A DNA stretch of 64,000 nucleotides from NCBI GenBank assembly GCA_945829225.1, contig CALZTY010000008.1, positions 1 through 64,000 on the forward strand. Direction: 5' to 3'. Of the stretch, positions 9,445 through 17,378 are shown piece by piece (positions within the stretch are counted from its first letter, which is position 1; each line of letters opens with the position of its first letter). The DNA is from an uncultured Bacteroidales bacterium (GTDB lineage Bacteria; Bacteroidota; Bacteroidia; Bacteroidales; Muribaculaceae). The notes under the pieces are model-generated. The model saw nothing but the letters and a program-made list of their open reading frames with translations. It was not told where the DNA came from and made no database searches. The position numbers were made by a program, and so were the translations under genes.

Positions 9445-10989
9445 ATGAAGATTTTTTCGTCAGACGAGATAAGAGCAATCACTGAATATACTCTCCGCGA
9501 ACAAGGCATCACCCAAAGCACTTTCGTGGAGAATATCGGCGAGAACCTCGCAATGGAGATAATTACCGGAATTATCCCCGGACACCGTATTGTCATCTTT
9601 GCCGGTCCCGACCTCAACGGTGCATATGCTTTGGCAACGGCTCGCTTCCTGTGCCAGCAAGGCATTCGCCCCGATGTTTACCTCTTCAATGTGGGAGGCA
9701 AGCGACTCACCGATTTGTGTCTTGAGTTGCGCGACCGCCTGGTCGAGGCTTGTGGTGCCGATGTCCTCACCGAGATTACCGGTATGCAATTCTCCATGCC
9801 CGACTTGCAGGATGACGTCACTGTCATCGACGGATTGTTTGGCACCGAGCGTTGCTCGCCCCTGAGTGGAGGTTATCAGAGCATCGTGCGACACATCAAC
9901 GATGTCGCGCCTCGCGTCATCTCTATCGATGTGCCCTCGGGCTTGCTGGTCGATGCTGTCGACAGCCTCTTGTCGCGCAACATCATCCACGCTACTATTA
10001 CCTTGGCTATCGGCTTGCCGCGTGCTGCCTTCTTCCTCAAGGAGAATGCCGAGTTGCTCGGCGCGTGGAAAATTATCCCTGCCGACTTCAGCCGTCGTGC
10101 TATGGAGAAGGCTCCATGGCGCTATCGCATGATTGAGCAAGCCGATATCCACAATCTGCTCCCGCGGCGCTCGCTCTTCGAGTCCAAGGCTGACAGCGGC
10201 GATGCCATCATCTTTGCCGGCTCTCACGGCATGCTGGGTGCTGCTGTCCTTGCGGCTCGTGCTGCATTGCGTGGCGGTTGTGGCAAGGTCACCGTCCACG
10301 GTCCTCGCTGTGGCTTCTTCGTGTTGCAGAGTGCTGTCCCCTGTGCCCTCTATGAAACCGACCCCGGCGACCTCGCCATCAACAGTATTGTGCTCAAGCG
10401 CAATTATGATGCTGTGGCTATCGGTCCCGGTATGGGTACAGCCGACGCTACTATCGATGCGCTCGACCAATTCCTCAAGGTCGCCAATGCCAATAGCCGT
10501 CCCGTGGTCCTTGACGCCGATGCCCTCAATTGTATCGCTATTCGCCCCGACCTGCTCAACCATGTGCCTGTGATGTCGGTGTTGACCCCTCATGTGGGCG
10601 AGTTTGATAAGATTTTCGGACGTCAGCCATCGTCGAATGCTCGACTGCTCAAGGCTATCGATGTCGCTTGCCGTCGCCATATTATTATCGTCCTCAAGGG
10701 TCACTTCACAGCCATTGTCCGCCCGGATGGCAAAGTATACTTCAATCCCACCGGCACTCCGGCTCTCGCCACTGCCGGCACCGGGGATGTGCTCACCGGG
10801 CTCTTGGTGTCGCTCATCGCTCGCGGGCTCAAGCCCGAGTTGGCTGCGCTTGTCGCTCCTTATATCCACGGCTTGGCTGGCGAAATGGCTGCCGAGGTGC
10901 ATGGAACATACGGCGTTACCGCCCAGGACGTCGCCGACAATATCGGCAAGGCTATTAAATTAGTAATGGATAACGAACAAAAAATATGA
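9445..10989 (+). CDS. nnr: Bifunctional NAD(P)H-hydrate epimerase / ADP-dependent dehydratase
   Basis: Repairs damaged (hydrated) NADH and NADPH. The 514-residue product has two domains. An N-terminal YjeF_N epimerase spans about residues 1-220, with FVENIGENLAMEI and the FAGPDLNGAYALATARFL nucleotide-binding loop. A C-terminal ribokinase-like dehydratase spans about 235-505, with FAGSHGMLGAAVLAARAALR, GPGMGTAD, VLDADALN, LTPHVGEFD, VLKGHFT and AGTGDVLTG, the ordered motifs of this enzyme. The fused form is the usual bacterial one. Its stop codon overlaps the next start (ATGA), so the DUF4831 gene is probably translationally coupled. Confidence 0.95.
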   Translation: MKIFSSDEIRAITEYTLREQGITQSTFVENIGENLAMEIITGIIPGHRIVIFAGPDLNGAYALATARFLCQQGIRPDVYLFNVGGKRLTDLCLELRDRLVEACGADVLTEITGMQFSMPDLQDDVTVIDGLFGTERCSPLSGGYQSIVRHINDVAPRVISIDVPSGLLVDAVDSLLSRNIIHATITLAIGLPRAAFFLKENAELLGAWKIIPADFSRRAMEKAPWRYRMIEQADIHNLLPRRSLFESKADSGDAIIFAGSHGMLGAAVLAARAALRGGCGKVTVHGPRCGFFVLQSAVPCALYETDPGDLAINSIVLKRNYDAVAIGPGMGTADATIDALDQFLKVANANSRPVVLDADALNCIAIRPDLLNHVPVMSVLTPHVGEFDKIFGRQPSSNARLLKAIDVACRRHIIIVLKGHFTAIVRPDGKVYFNPTGTPALATAGTGDVLTGLLVSLIARGLKPELAALVAPYIHGLAGEMAAEVHGTYGVTAQDVADNIGKAIKLVMDNEQKI

Positions 10990-12077
10990 AATTCAAGTCT
11001 CTTCTTATAGCCACACTTGCTTGTGGCATCGCCTTGACTGCGCAGGCGCAGACCACTCAGCGCCTCACTGCCTCCAAGGTTAATGAGTATGGTCTCATCT
11101 ACTCATTGCCCCTCACCGAGGTGGATATCACCATCGAGACCGAGCACACTGTGCTCACCCCGGGCGAGTTCTACAACTATGCTCGCCGCAACTTGGCTAT
11201 CAATGATGCTATCACCGAGACCTCCACTACGGTGCGCCTCAAGTCGGTGACTTTCACCACTCGCGGTGTAGCCGATAAGGACAACCAATGGCTCGTACAA
11301 TTCAAGGCGGGTTCCACACCCTATATGGTGCTCACCGAGGATGGACGACCCTTGGCGGTGAATGCGCCCGAGGGTGTTGAAGTTGACGCCCCTGTGCTAC
11401 CCGTGGCTGTCGCCGCCGAGCCTACAATTCTCGAGACTGATGCCGCCCGCCAGGCGATGACTCAAGATATGATACGCAGTTCGTCGCTCTCCAAGCGCGC
11501 CGAACTTGCTGCCCAGCGCATCTTTGAGTTGCGCGATATGCGATCTGATTTGCTTTCCGGTCAGGCTGATAATCCACCGGCTGACGGCGCTGCCATGCAA
11601 CTAGTATTGCAGAACCTCGCCGACCAAGAGGCTGCCCTCACCGCAATGTTCGCCGGAACTCGCTCCACATGGACCGATGTCAAGACAATAACCATACGCC
11701 CTGACTCCGCGGGTATTAGCGACGAGATTATTGCTCGTATCTCGCCTTACGACGGCATCATTGATGCCGACAACCTCGCCGGTGCTCCCTTGACACTGTC
11801 GGCAGAGGTTATCGAGCGTGGCACTCTCCCTGTCAACGAGAAAGGCGAAGTGAAGAAATTCCCCAAGGGTGGGGTGGCTTACACCATCCCCGGCAAGGCT
11901 CGCATCAGCATCTCCTATGAAGGCTCAGTCATCGCTACTGCCGATGTAGACCTCGCCCAATTAGGCGTGACTTTTGGTATCGACCCCTCGTTGTTTACCG
12001 ACAAAAAGGCGCCCTCAAAGATGCTCTTCGACCCAAATACCGGCTCTTTGCTTCTCATCGGTCCCGCTGATTTGTGA
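10986..12077 (+). CDS. DUF4831 family exported protein
   Basis: The 363-residue protein has a clear cleavable signal peptide (KFKSLLIATLACGIALTAQA) and no transmembrane segment afterwards, so it is probably periplasmic or associated with the outer membrane. The region TKVNEYGLIYSLPLTEVDI-like (here ASKVNEYGLIYSLPLTEVD) and the overall length match the Bacteroidetes family DUF4831, whose function is not known. It overlaps nnr by 4 bases (ATGA) and is followed by the tRNA-Leu promoter, so it ends this operon. Why it is coupled to a metabolite-repair enzyme is unclear. Confidence 0.8.
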   Translation: MKFKSLLIATLACGIALTAQAQTTQRLTASKVNEYGLIYSLPLTEVDITIETEHTVLTPGEFYNYARRNLAINDAITETSTTVRLKSVTFTTRGVADKDNQWLVQFKAGSTPYMVLTEDGRPLAVNAPEGVEVDAPVLPVAVAAEPTILETDAARQAMTQDMIRSSSLSKRAELAAQRIFELRDMRSDLLSGQADNPPADGAAMQLVLQNLADQEAALTAMFAGTRSTWTDVKTITIRPDSAGISDEIIARISPYDGIIDADNLAGAPLTLSAEVIERGTLPVNEKGEVKKFPKGGVAYTIPGKARISISYEGSVIATADVDLAQLGVTFGIDPSLFTDKKAPSKMLFDPNTGSLLLIGPADL

Positions 12078-12094
12078 TATTTTGCGTTTTTTGC

Positions 12095-12124
12095 TTGCAC
12101 TGTGAATTTTTTTGCTTAACTTTG
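12095..12124 (+). promoter_or_regulatory. Promoter of tRNA-Leu and TSCPD gene
   Basis: TTG at 12095-12097 and TAACTTTG at 12117-12124 with a 19-base spacer. It drives tRNA-Leu starting 16 bases downstream and probably the gene after it. Confidence 0.7.
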
Positions 12125-12140
12125 CAACGCAAAAGCCACC

Positions 12141-12224
12141 GCCCGAATGGTGGAATGGTAGACACGAGGGACTTAAAATCCCTTGGCCATTGCGGCTGTG
12201 CGGGTTCGAGTCCCGCTTCGGGCA
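12141..12224 (+). tRNA. tRNA-Leu (anticodon UAA)
   Basis: The acceptor arm GCCCGAA pairs with TTCGGGC (12217-12223), with discriminator A at 12224. The anticodon loop CTTAAAA sits between AGGGA and TCCCT and gives anticodon TAA. A long variable arm typical of leucine tRNAs and a T arm CGGGTTCGAGTCCCG are present. The 3' CCA is not encoded. Only six bases separate its end from the ATG of the next gene. Confidence 0.97.
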
Positions 12225-12230
12225 CATATT

Positions 12231-12479
12231 ATGAAATTTGAATATACACCTCAGGGCGTGTGCTCACGCTCAATGCAAATCGAAGTCGTGGATGGAGTTG
12301 TCCGCGACTTACAAGTAATAGGCGGTTGCAATGGCAACCTCCAGGGTATCGGTGCACTCGTCAAGGGTATGAAAGTCGAGGATGTCATCGCTCGCCTCAA
12401 GGGTATCCGTTGTGGATTCAAAGCCACTTCCTGTCCCGACCAATTGGCTACCGCCTTGGAAAATATGCCGCGCGAGTGA
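12231..12479 (+). CDS. TSCPD domain protein (TIGR03905 type)
   Basis: Small 82-residue protein. It contains the domain's defining element TSCPDQLA near the C-terminus, and GGCNGNLQGI and LKGIRCGFKATSC, which place three conserved Cys residues. The same domain occurs as the C-terminal part of vitamin B12-dependent ribonucleotide reductases and as small stand-alone proteins; the biochemical role of the stand-alone form is unknown. The ATG at 12231 is chosen because any earlier start would lie inside tRNA-Leu. It has no promoter of its own that I can see and is followed by a strong bidirectional terminator. Confidence 0.85.
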   Translation: MKFEYTPQGVCSRSMQIEVVDGVVRDLQVIGGCNGNLQGIGALVKGMKVEDVIARLKGIRCGFKATSCPDQLATALENMPRE

Positions 12480-12528
12480 GTCGCGGCTCTATCTTGTGAA
12501 TAATTCGTCCATATAACAAAAACGTAGC

Positions 12529-12574
12529 GAAGGCGCGTGAATTGATTTCTCAATCACGCGCCTTCGTGTTTTTT
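12529..12574. terminator. Bidirectional terminator between TSCPD and histone-like genes
   Basis: GAAGGCGCGTG pairs with CACGCGCCTTC, extended by ATTGA/TCAAT with one bulged base and a TTTC loop. A T tract follows on the plus strand and an A tract precedes it, so it can end both convergent transcripts. Confidence 0.9.
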
Positions 12575-12587
12575 GCCTGAATGCCGA

Positions 12588-12764
12588 TTATTTCTTAACG
12601 GCTTCGAGGGAGGCTTTGCGGAAGGCCTTCATTGCCTTCTCGATTTCCAAAGATGCCTTGCGTGCACGAGCACCGGCAGCCTTGTTACCATTTTCAACTT
12701 GAGCGGTTGCATCCTTGCTAAATGCGGCATACAACTCAGCAACTTTTTCGATAAGTTCTTTCAT
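12588..12764 (-). CDS. Histone H1-like DNA-binding protein (Hc1 family)
   Basis: A 58-residue protein from the ATG at 12762-12764. Its sequence (KELIEKVAELYAAF, then NGNKAAGARARKASLEIEKA and FRKASLEAVKK) matches the short Lys/Ala-rich histone H1-like proteins annotated in nearly all Bacteroidetes. It is probably a small, abundant nucleoid-associated protein that binds DNA non-specifically. An earlier in-frame start 33 bases upstream is possible but would add an atypical N-terminus. It converges on the TSCPD gene and shares its terminator. Confidence 0.88.
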   Translation of the reverse strand: MKELIEKVAELYAAFSKDATAQVENGNKAAGARARKASLEIEKAMKAFRKASLEAVKK

Positions 12765-12860
12765 GACAATAGGTATTAAATGATTAATATGTTGCAAAGA
12801 TACAAATTTTCGGATAATAATCTAAACTTTATGAGAAAAAATCAAAAAAAGTCTCAAAAT

Positions 12861-12894
12861 TTTGAGTAAAAATGCCCCTAAAGCCGTATCTTTG
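12861..12894 (+). promoter_or_regulatory. Promoter of DUF3737 gene
   Basis: TTTG at 12861-12864 and TATCTTTG at 12887-12894 with a 22-base spacer. The -7 box ends where an upstream GTG start would lie, which argues for the ATG at 12918. Confidence 0.6.
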
Positions 12895-12917
12895 TGGAGA
12901 AAAACTACTTAAAACCT

Positions 12918-13760
12918 ATGCGAATTATTATAAATGAAGAGTTTGGAGGTGAACGTCCATTATTTGCTTCGCACAATTTGAGGCTTGAGGGCGTGACCAT
13001 TCATGCCGGAGAATCGGCGCTCAAGTGTTGCAGCAATATTGAGGTCGACGGTTGTCGCTTCGAGGGTAAATATCCTCTGTGGCACGTCGACGGCTTCAAG
13101 GTCAATCGTTGTATATTCACTCCGGGAGCGCGTGCCGCCTTGTGGTACTCGAGCCGTCTCGTTATGACCGACACAATTGTTGAGGCTCCCAAGATGTTCC
13201 GCGAAATGCGTGACCTGCAGTTGACCAATGTCCATATCCCCGACGCACAGGAGACCTTGTGGCATTGCCACGGTGCTAAATTGCGCAACGTTGATGTCAA
13301 GCATGCCGATTACCTCTTCATGCATACTAGCGATATTGATATTAGCGACTATCGCCATCAAGGTAATTATGCCTTTCAGTACTGTCGCAATGTGGTAATT
13401 CGCGATGCCGTCATTGATGCTAAAGATGCATTCTGGAACACTGAAGATGTAACATTAATTAATTGTAAACTCACCGGTGAATACTTGGGTTGGCATTCAC
13501 ATCATTTGCATCTTGTTGATTGCTCGATATCCGGAACACAACCGTTGTGCTATTGCCATGACCTCGTAATGGATAATTGTACCATGGCGTCGGATTGCGA
13601 TTTGGCTTTTGAAGACTCTACCTTGCAAGCCGATATACGCGGTAAAGTGACGAGCGTCAAAAATCCCACTTCAGGACACATAATCGCTGACGGCTATGGT
13701 GATATCATTCTCGATGAGAATGTGCGCCAACCAGCCGATTGTGCTATTGAAGTACGTTGA
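12918..13760 (+). CDS. DUF3737 family right-handed beta-helix-like protein
   Basis: A 280-residue cytosolic protein (no signal peptide). It is made of short repeating units rich in Cys, Trp and His, such as CSNIEVDGCRFEGKYPLWH, CRNVVIRDAVID and CHDLVMDNCTMA. The regular alternation of short beta strands suggests a solenoid like a right-handed beta helix. It matches family DUF3737, whose function is not established. The start at 12918 is chosen over the GTG at 12894 because the promoter -7 box ends there. It is monocistronic and ends 3 bases before the convergent GNAT gene. Confidence 0.82.
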   Translation: MRIIINEEFGGERPLFASHNLRLEGVTIHAGESALKCCSNIEVDGCRFEGKYPLWHVDGFKVNRCIFTPGARAALWYSSRLVMTDTIVEAPKMFREMRDLQLTNVHIPDAQETLWHCHGAKLRNVDVKHADYLFMHTSDIDISDYRHQGNYAFQYCRNVVIRDAVIDAKDAFWNTEDVTLINCKLTGEYLGWHSHHLHLVDCSISGTQPLCYCHDLVMDNCTMASDCDLAFEDSTLQADIRGKVTSVKNPTSGHIIADGYGDIILDENVRQPADCAIEVR

Positions 13761-13763
13761 TTG

Positions 13764-14348
13764 TCAATTAATTACCATGTGGTCCATCATCACGCCGGCA
13801 AAGGGGCGTTGATTGATGGTGCGGAAGCCTATCGCTTCGTAGAGGCGGTGAGCATTGGTGTTTGGCGGGTCACAGAGCAGTCCGGTGGGCTTGCCGAGGT
13901 GCTTGTAGCGCTCAATAGTGGCGAGGATAAGCCGGCGTGCCAAGCCTTTGTGGCGATGCTCGGGGAACACGGCGAGGGTATCGAGATAGATCTCGTCTTC
14001 GGAGGTCTCATCGCCCATAGCGGCAAAATCAACCTCCAAGCCCAGGACCTTGTGTGCTTCTGTAGCAAAGGCGCGTCGCAAGTCGTACAGACGAGCACCG
14101 TCATATGCCACGAGGACACCGGCGACAGAGCCATCGGGAGCCTCTGCAACCAAGGTGTTGAGGTAACTGTATTGAGTGTGATCCATTGCGGCGAGATTGG
14201 CAAACATTTGCTTGACCAAGGGCACGCGCTCGGGCGAGCCGGCAAAATTCTCGGTGATTTCGCTGCCTATACCCCACAGGATTGCTTGAGCGATGGCTTG
14301 TGCATCGTCGGGAGTGGCAGGGCGAATGCTGTAAGTTGTTTCGGTCAT
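13764..14348 (-). CDS. GNAT family N-acetyltransferase
   Basis: Predicted acetyl-CoA-dependent acyltransferase of 194 residues, substrate unknown. The GNAT core is visible: IYLDTLAVFPEHRHKGLARRL is split over strand beta4 and the acetyl-CoA pyrophosphate loop (consensus Q/RxxGxG/A, here RHKGLA). Later LLCDPPNTNAHRLYEAIGF is the typical motif B end. Its ATG overlaps the stop codon of the upstream small membrane-protein gene (ATGA), so it belongs to the porQ-cmk-ispH transcript or its tail. The acetylated partner cannot be told from context. Confidence 0.88.
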   Translation of the reverse strand: MTETTYSIRPATPDDAQAIAQAILWGIGSEITENFAGSPERVPLVKQMFANLAAMDHTQYSYLNTLVAEAPDGSVAGVLVAYDGARLYDLRRAFATEAHKVLGLEVDFAAMGDETSEDEIYLDTLAVFPEHRHKGLARRLILATIERYKHLGKPTGLLCDPPNTNAHRLYEAIGFRTINQRPFAGVMMDHMVIN

Positions 14349-14716
14349 TTCCTATATGTGTGGGTGTTCAGGTAGTTGTTAGCGGCATTTAGATACTCGT
14401 CGGCGGCTTGTTTGAAGCCGTTGTGCATCAACTCGGAGTGTCGGGCATGTATGCGCAACAGGGCGTTTTGGCGTGCCATAGTGCCCTCAGGTGCAGAGAT
14501 TGCGATGGCGGCATCGCGCCGTCCTGCCTCGGCAGCCTCGGTGATGGGCGCTGTCGGCGAGTCGGTGAGCTCGTCGCCACAACTGCGGCACAGCCACACG
14601 ATGCCGGCGATGATGAGAATAAGAATGAATAGGACAAAGGTGATGCGTCCTTTGCGTAGGCGCCCCTTGCGCTTGCGCGTTTTGCGTTTGGTCGTATTGG
14701 GTGTGCGCGTAGCCAT
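14345..14716 (-). CDS. Small basic single-pass membrane protein
   Basis: A 123-residue protein of unknown function. The start is the ATG at 14714-14716, two bases after the ispH stop codon. The N-terminus is very basic (TKRKTRKRKGRLRKGR), followed by one strong transmembrane helix (ITFVLFILILIIAGIVWLC). A roughly 75-residue tail, predicted helical, includes ARQNALLRIHARHSELMHNG and AADEYLNAANNYLN. The positive-inside rule places the N-terminus in the cytosol. It overlaps the GNAT start by 4 bases. Confidence 0.75.
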   Translation of the reverse strand: MATRTPNTTKRKTRKRKGRLRKGRITFVLFILILIIAGIVWLCRSCGDELTDSPTAPITEAAEAGRRDAAIAISAPEGTMARQNALLRIHARHSELMHNGFKQAADEYLNAANNYLNTHTYRK

Positions 14717-14718
14717 GT

Positions 14719-15594
14719 TTACTTGTTGTCGAGGAGTTGGTAGACCTTGCTCTTGACCTCTTCCATAAGACGACGAGGAGTAGACGTAGCGCCACATATG
14801 CCTATTGTGTCGGCATCGGCGAGCCATTCGGCTTGCAATTGCGACTCGTCAGCCACAAGGAAACTACGGTCGTTGACGCTCTTGCAGTGGTTGTACAAAA
14901 TCTTGCCGTTACTGCTCTTGGTGCCGGCAACAAAGATGATAACATCGTGTGTGGCAGCGAAATCGCCGAGGTGCTCGACACGTCCGGCAACTTGGCGACA
15001 TATAGTGTCGTAGGACATCAAGCGCGCCGGGGGAAGCAATCGATGGCGTATCTCGTCGATGATGGCGTGGAAGCCCTCAATGCTTTTGGTAGTCTGTGAG
15101 TATAGGGCGATGTCGCGCGAGAAGTCAATGTTGTCGAGGTCATCAATATCCTCGACGACAATAGCTGTGCCGGCGGTCTGTCCCACCAAGCCGTTGACCT
15201 CGGCGTGTCCGGTTTGTCCGTAAATGACTATCTGGGGGCGCTGACCCTCGGGCGCAGAGGTGTATGCCTCCTTGATGCGTTGTTGGAGTTTGAGCACCAC
15301 CGGGCAGGTTGCATCGATGATGTCAATATTGTTGCGCCGGGCGAGGTCGTAGGTCGATGGCGGCTCGCCATGTGCTCGAAGGAGGACCTTAACATCGTGT
15401 AAATCAGCCATCTCGGCATGGGTGATGGTGCGCAAGCCACAGCGTTGCAGGCGCTCGACCTCGTTGCTATTGTGAACAATGTCGCCAAGGCAGTAGAGCG
15501 AACCGCTCCGGGCAAGTTCGTCCTCCGCCTTGCGTATGGCAGTCACGACGCCGAAGCAGAAGCCCGACATGTTGTCAATTTCGACTACAGGCAT
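14719..15594 (-). CDS. ispH: 4-hydroxy-3-methylbut-2-enyl diphosphate reductase
   Basis: Final step of the MEP isoprenoid pathway, giving IPP and DMAPP, with a 4Fe-4S cluster. It has 291 residues. The three cluster cysteines are visible as Cys13 (SGFCFGV), Cys97 (DATCPVV) and Cys199 (YDTICRQV). The substrate-binding histidines in HNSNEVERL, RAHGEPP and YGQTGHAEVNG and the GTKSSNGKIL block are present. Its start codon overlaps the cmk stop by one base (TGATG on the minus strand). The order porQ-cmk-ispH is recurrent in Bacteroidales. Confidence 0.96.
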   Translation of the reverse strand: MPVVEIDNMSGFCFGVVTAIRKAEDELARSGSLYCLGDIVHNSNEVERLQRCGLRTITHAEMADLHDVKVLLRAHGEPPSTYDLARRNNIDIIDATCPVVLKLQQRIKEAYTSAPEGQRPQIVIYGQTGHAEVNGLVGQTAGTAIVVEDIDDLDNIDFSRDIALYSQTTKSIEGFHAIIDEIRHRLLPPARLMSYDTICRQVAGRVEHLGDFAATHDVIIFVAGTKSSNGKILYNHCKSVNDRSFLVADESQLQAEWLADADTIGICGATSTPRRLMEEVKSKVYQLLDNK

Positions 15595-16298
15595 CAGTGT
15601 TGCAGGCGAGCTATGGCGTTGTTGAATTGTTCGATGAGCCAGGCATCTTGCTGCTCGATGGTCATCTCGGAGTTGTCGAGCGAAATGGCATCGTCGGCTC
15701 GGCGCAGGGGGCTCTCGGTGCGTGTACGGTCGATTTCGTCGCGATGAACGACGTTGGCGAGGACCTCGGCAAAGGTCACTTGCGAGCCGGCAGCGAGCAA
15801 CTCGCTGAGGCGGCGCTGGGCGCGTGTCTGAGCCGATGCGTCAACAAAAATCTTGAGTTCGGCATCCGGGAAAACGGTGGTGCCGATATCTCGCCCGTCC
15901 ATGACGATGCCACGGTCGGCGCCGAGGGCTTGTTGCTTGGCTACCAAGGCGTGGCGCACCTTGGGGATTGCAGCCACCTGAGACACCACATTGGAGACAC
16001 GCAGTTGACGGATAGCCTCCTCAACGTCTTTGCCGTTGAGCATGGTATGCTGGCGCCCGGAGGGTTGGAGCGCGAAGTCTATGGTGATATCCTTGAGAGC
16101 GGTGATAAGACGAGGAGTATCGACATTGCCGTTGATGTCAACGATGCCATTGTCCAAGCCATAGAGGGCTACGGCGCGGTACATGGCGCCGGAGTCGATA
16201 TATCTGTATCCGACGGCAGCAGCCAGGCGGCGAGCCATGGTGCTCTTGCCCGATGAGGAGAAACCGTCGATTGCAACGATTATGCGAGGTGTGTTCAT
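15594..16298 (-). CDS. cmk: Cytidylate kinase
   Basis: Phosphorylates CMP and dCMP. The 234-residue product has the P-loop GFSSSGKSTMARRLA near residues 12-26, RYIDSGAMYRAVAL, DGRDIGTTVFPDAELKIF (split at the family's Asp/Arg pair) and the lid region RTRAQRRL-like (here TRAQRRLSEL). The length is typical. It sits between porQ, 10 bases upstream, and ispH, which overlaps it by one base, so all three are one transcript. Confidence 0.96.
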   Translation of the reverse strand: MNTPRIIVAIDGFSSSGKSTMARRLAAAVGYRYIDSGAMYRAVALYGLDNGIVDINGNVDTPRLITALKDITIDFALQPSGRQHTMLNGKDVEEAIRQLRVSNVVSQVAAIPKVRHALVAKQQALGADRGIVMDGRDIGTTVFPDAELKIFVDASAQTRAQRRLSELLAAGSQVTFAEVLANVVHRDEIDRTRTESPLRRADDAISLDNSEMTIEQQDAWLIEQFNNAIARLQH

Positions 16299-16308
16299 TT
16301 GTATATAT

Positions 16309-17334
16309 TTATTTAATGAGGCTTGCGAGAGCCATGTTGAGGTTTACCATAAATGTGGTGGCACCGGTGTGTGGCTGGGCGAGCGCCATGCTGACGCCGA
16401 AATTTCGCCCGCGGATGCCGGCGGTCATTGACCAGCCCGAGAGCATATTGCGCTGATATGTAGACATATCCGAGCGGGTTTTGTAACTATAGCCTACACC
16501 GATGTAGAAGTTACGGGAGGAGATGAGGTCGGCACCGAATACCAGGTGACGGAAGAGGTTGGAAGTGAACGAGTCTTTCAACTTGGGCTCGGAGGCGGCT
16601 GTGCCATCGCCATAGTCGACGTAGGGAAGATGCCACTTGGTGAGGTTCCATGCTGTGATGGAGAAGCGAATAGGGAAGGTGCCGAAGGTCTGTGACCAAC
16701 CCAGGCGCACATCGATGGGCAGTCGGTCGTATGCTTGGTCGAAGCGTTTGATTTGACCACCGAGATTGGCGACTACCAACGACAGCGAGAGGTCCTTGTC
16801 GCTATTGTAATAATTGATACCGAGGTCGGTGCACAGTGCAAAAGCGGTGTAGTCGGCATAACTGCTGTACAGCATCTTGATATCAAAGCCGCCACGGAGG
16901 TTATCGGTAATGTCGTGGGAGTATGAGCCTCCGAAAGACATATCCTTGGGCGAGAAGTCGCCAAGTATAGTGCCGTCGGCGAGGGTCTCCTTGATAGAGC
17001 CGTAGCCAAAGTATTGAACATTGACCGACCACGCGGCACGCTCGCCGGCGCTGTGGGCATAGCGCACACCGGCAAAGTTGCTGCCACCTATATAGCGCAT
17101 ATAGTTGACCGCCAACTGCCCGGACATCTCGTTGCCAAGGAGGGCTGGATTTTGGTCGGTCGTGGAGAGGTCATCATCGACGAGCGAGATGTTCATGCCG
17201 CCGAGACCATATATTTTGCTCGACGAAGTGATATCGAGCCAACTGTATGCCGTGGAGCCGTTCTGCGCCATTACAGCAGGCGCTATCAATGCCGCAAATA
17301 ATGCAAATCCTAATTTTTTGACAAATGTATTCAT
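16309..17334 (-). CDS. porQ: Type IX secretion system protein PorQ
   Basis: Outer-membrane component of the type IX secretion system. In characterised species PorQ partners the PorU sortase. The start used is the ATG at 17332-17334, giving 341 residues with a signal peptide (KKLGFALFAALIAPAVMAQ). After it comes the family opening: YSWLDITSSSKIYGLGG and NPALLG. The rest alternates short amphipathic beta strands as in an outer-membrane barrel, ending in an aromatic-poor MALASLIK. Its presence implies a functional T9SS elsewhere in the genome and bears on the two proteins with sorting-like tails at 45544-51573. Confidence 0.9.
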   Translation of the reverse strand: MNTFVKKLGFALFAALIAPAVMAQNGSTAYSWLDITSSSKIYGLGGMNISLVDDDLSTTDQNPALLGNEMSGQLAVNYMRYIGGSNFAGVRYAHSAGERAAWSVNVQYFGYGSIKETLADGTILGDFSPKDMSFGGSYSHDITDNLRGGFDIKMLYSSYADYTAFALCTDLGINYYNSDKDLSLSLVVANLGGQIKRFDQAYDRLPIDVRLGWSQTFGTFPIRFSITAWNLTKWHLPYVDYGDGTAASEPKLKDSFTSNLFRHLVFGADLISSRNFYIGVGYSYKTRSDMSTYQRNMLSGWSMTAGIRGRNFGVSMALAQPHTGATTFMVNLNMALASLIK

Positions 17335-17378
17335 TATAATATTAACGGCGAGCACTTATAATTATTGTGTGACGATGC

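Noticed and set aside
9460-10902. 480-codon open frame on the minus strand opposite nnr
   Set aside because: It is the exact antisense of a gene with full-length family motifs and has no recognisable domain. Codon bias in this genome often leaves such frames open.
12183-12230. Longer N-terminus of the TSCPD protein
   Set aside because: It would be translated from within tRNA-Leu.
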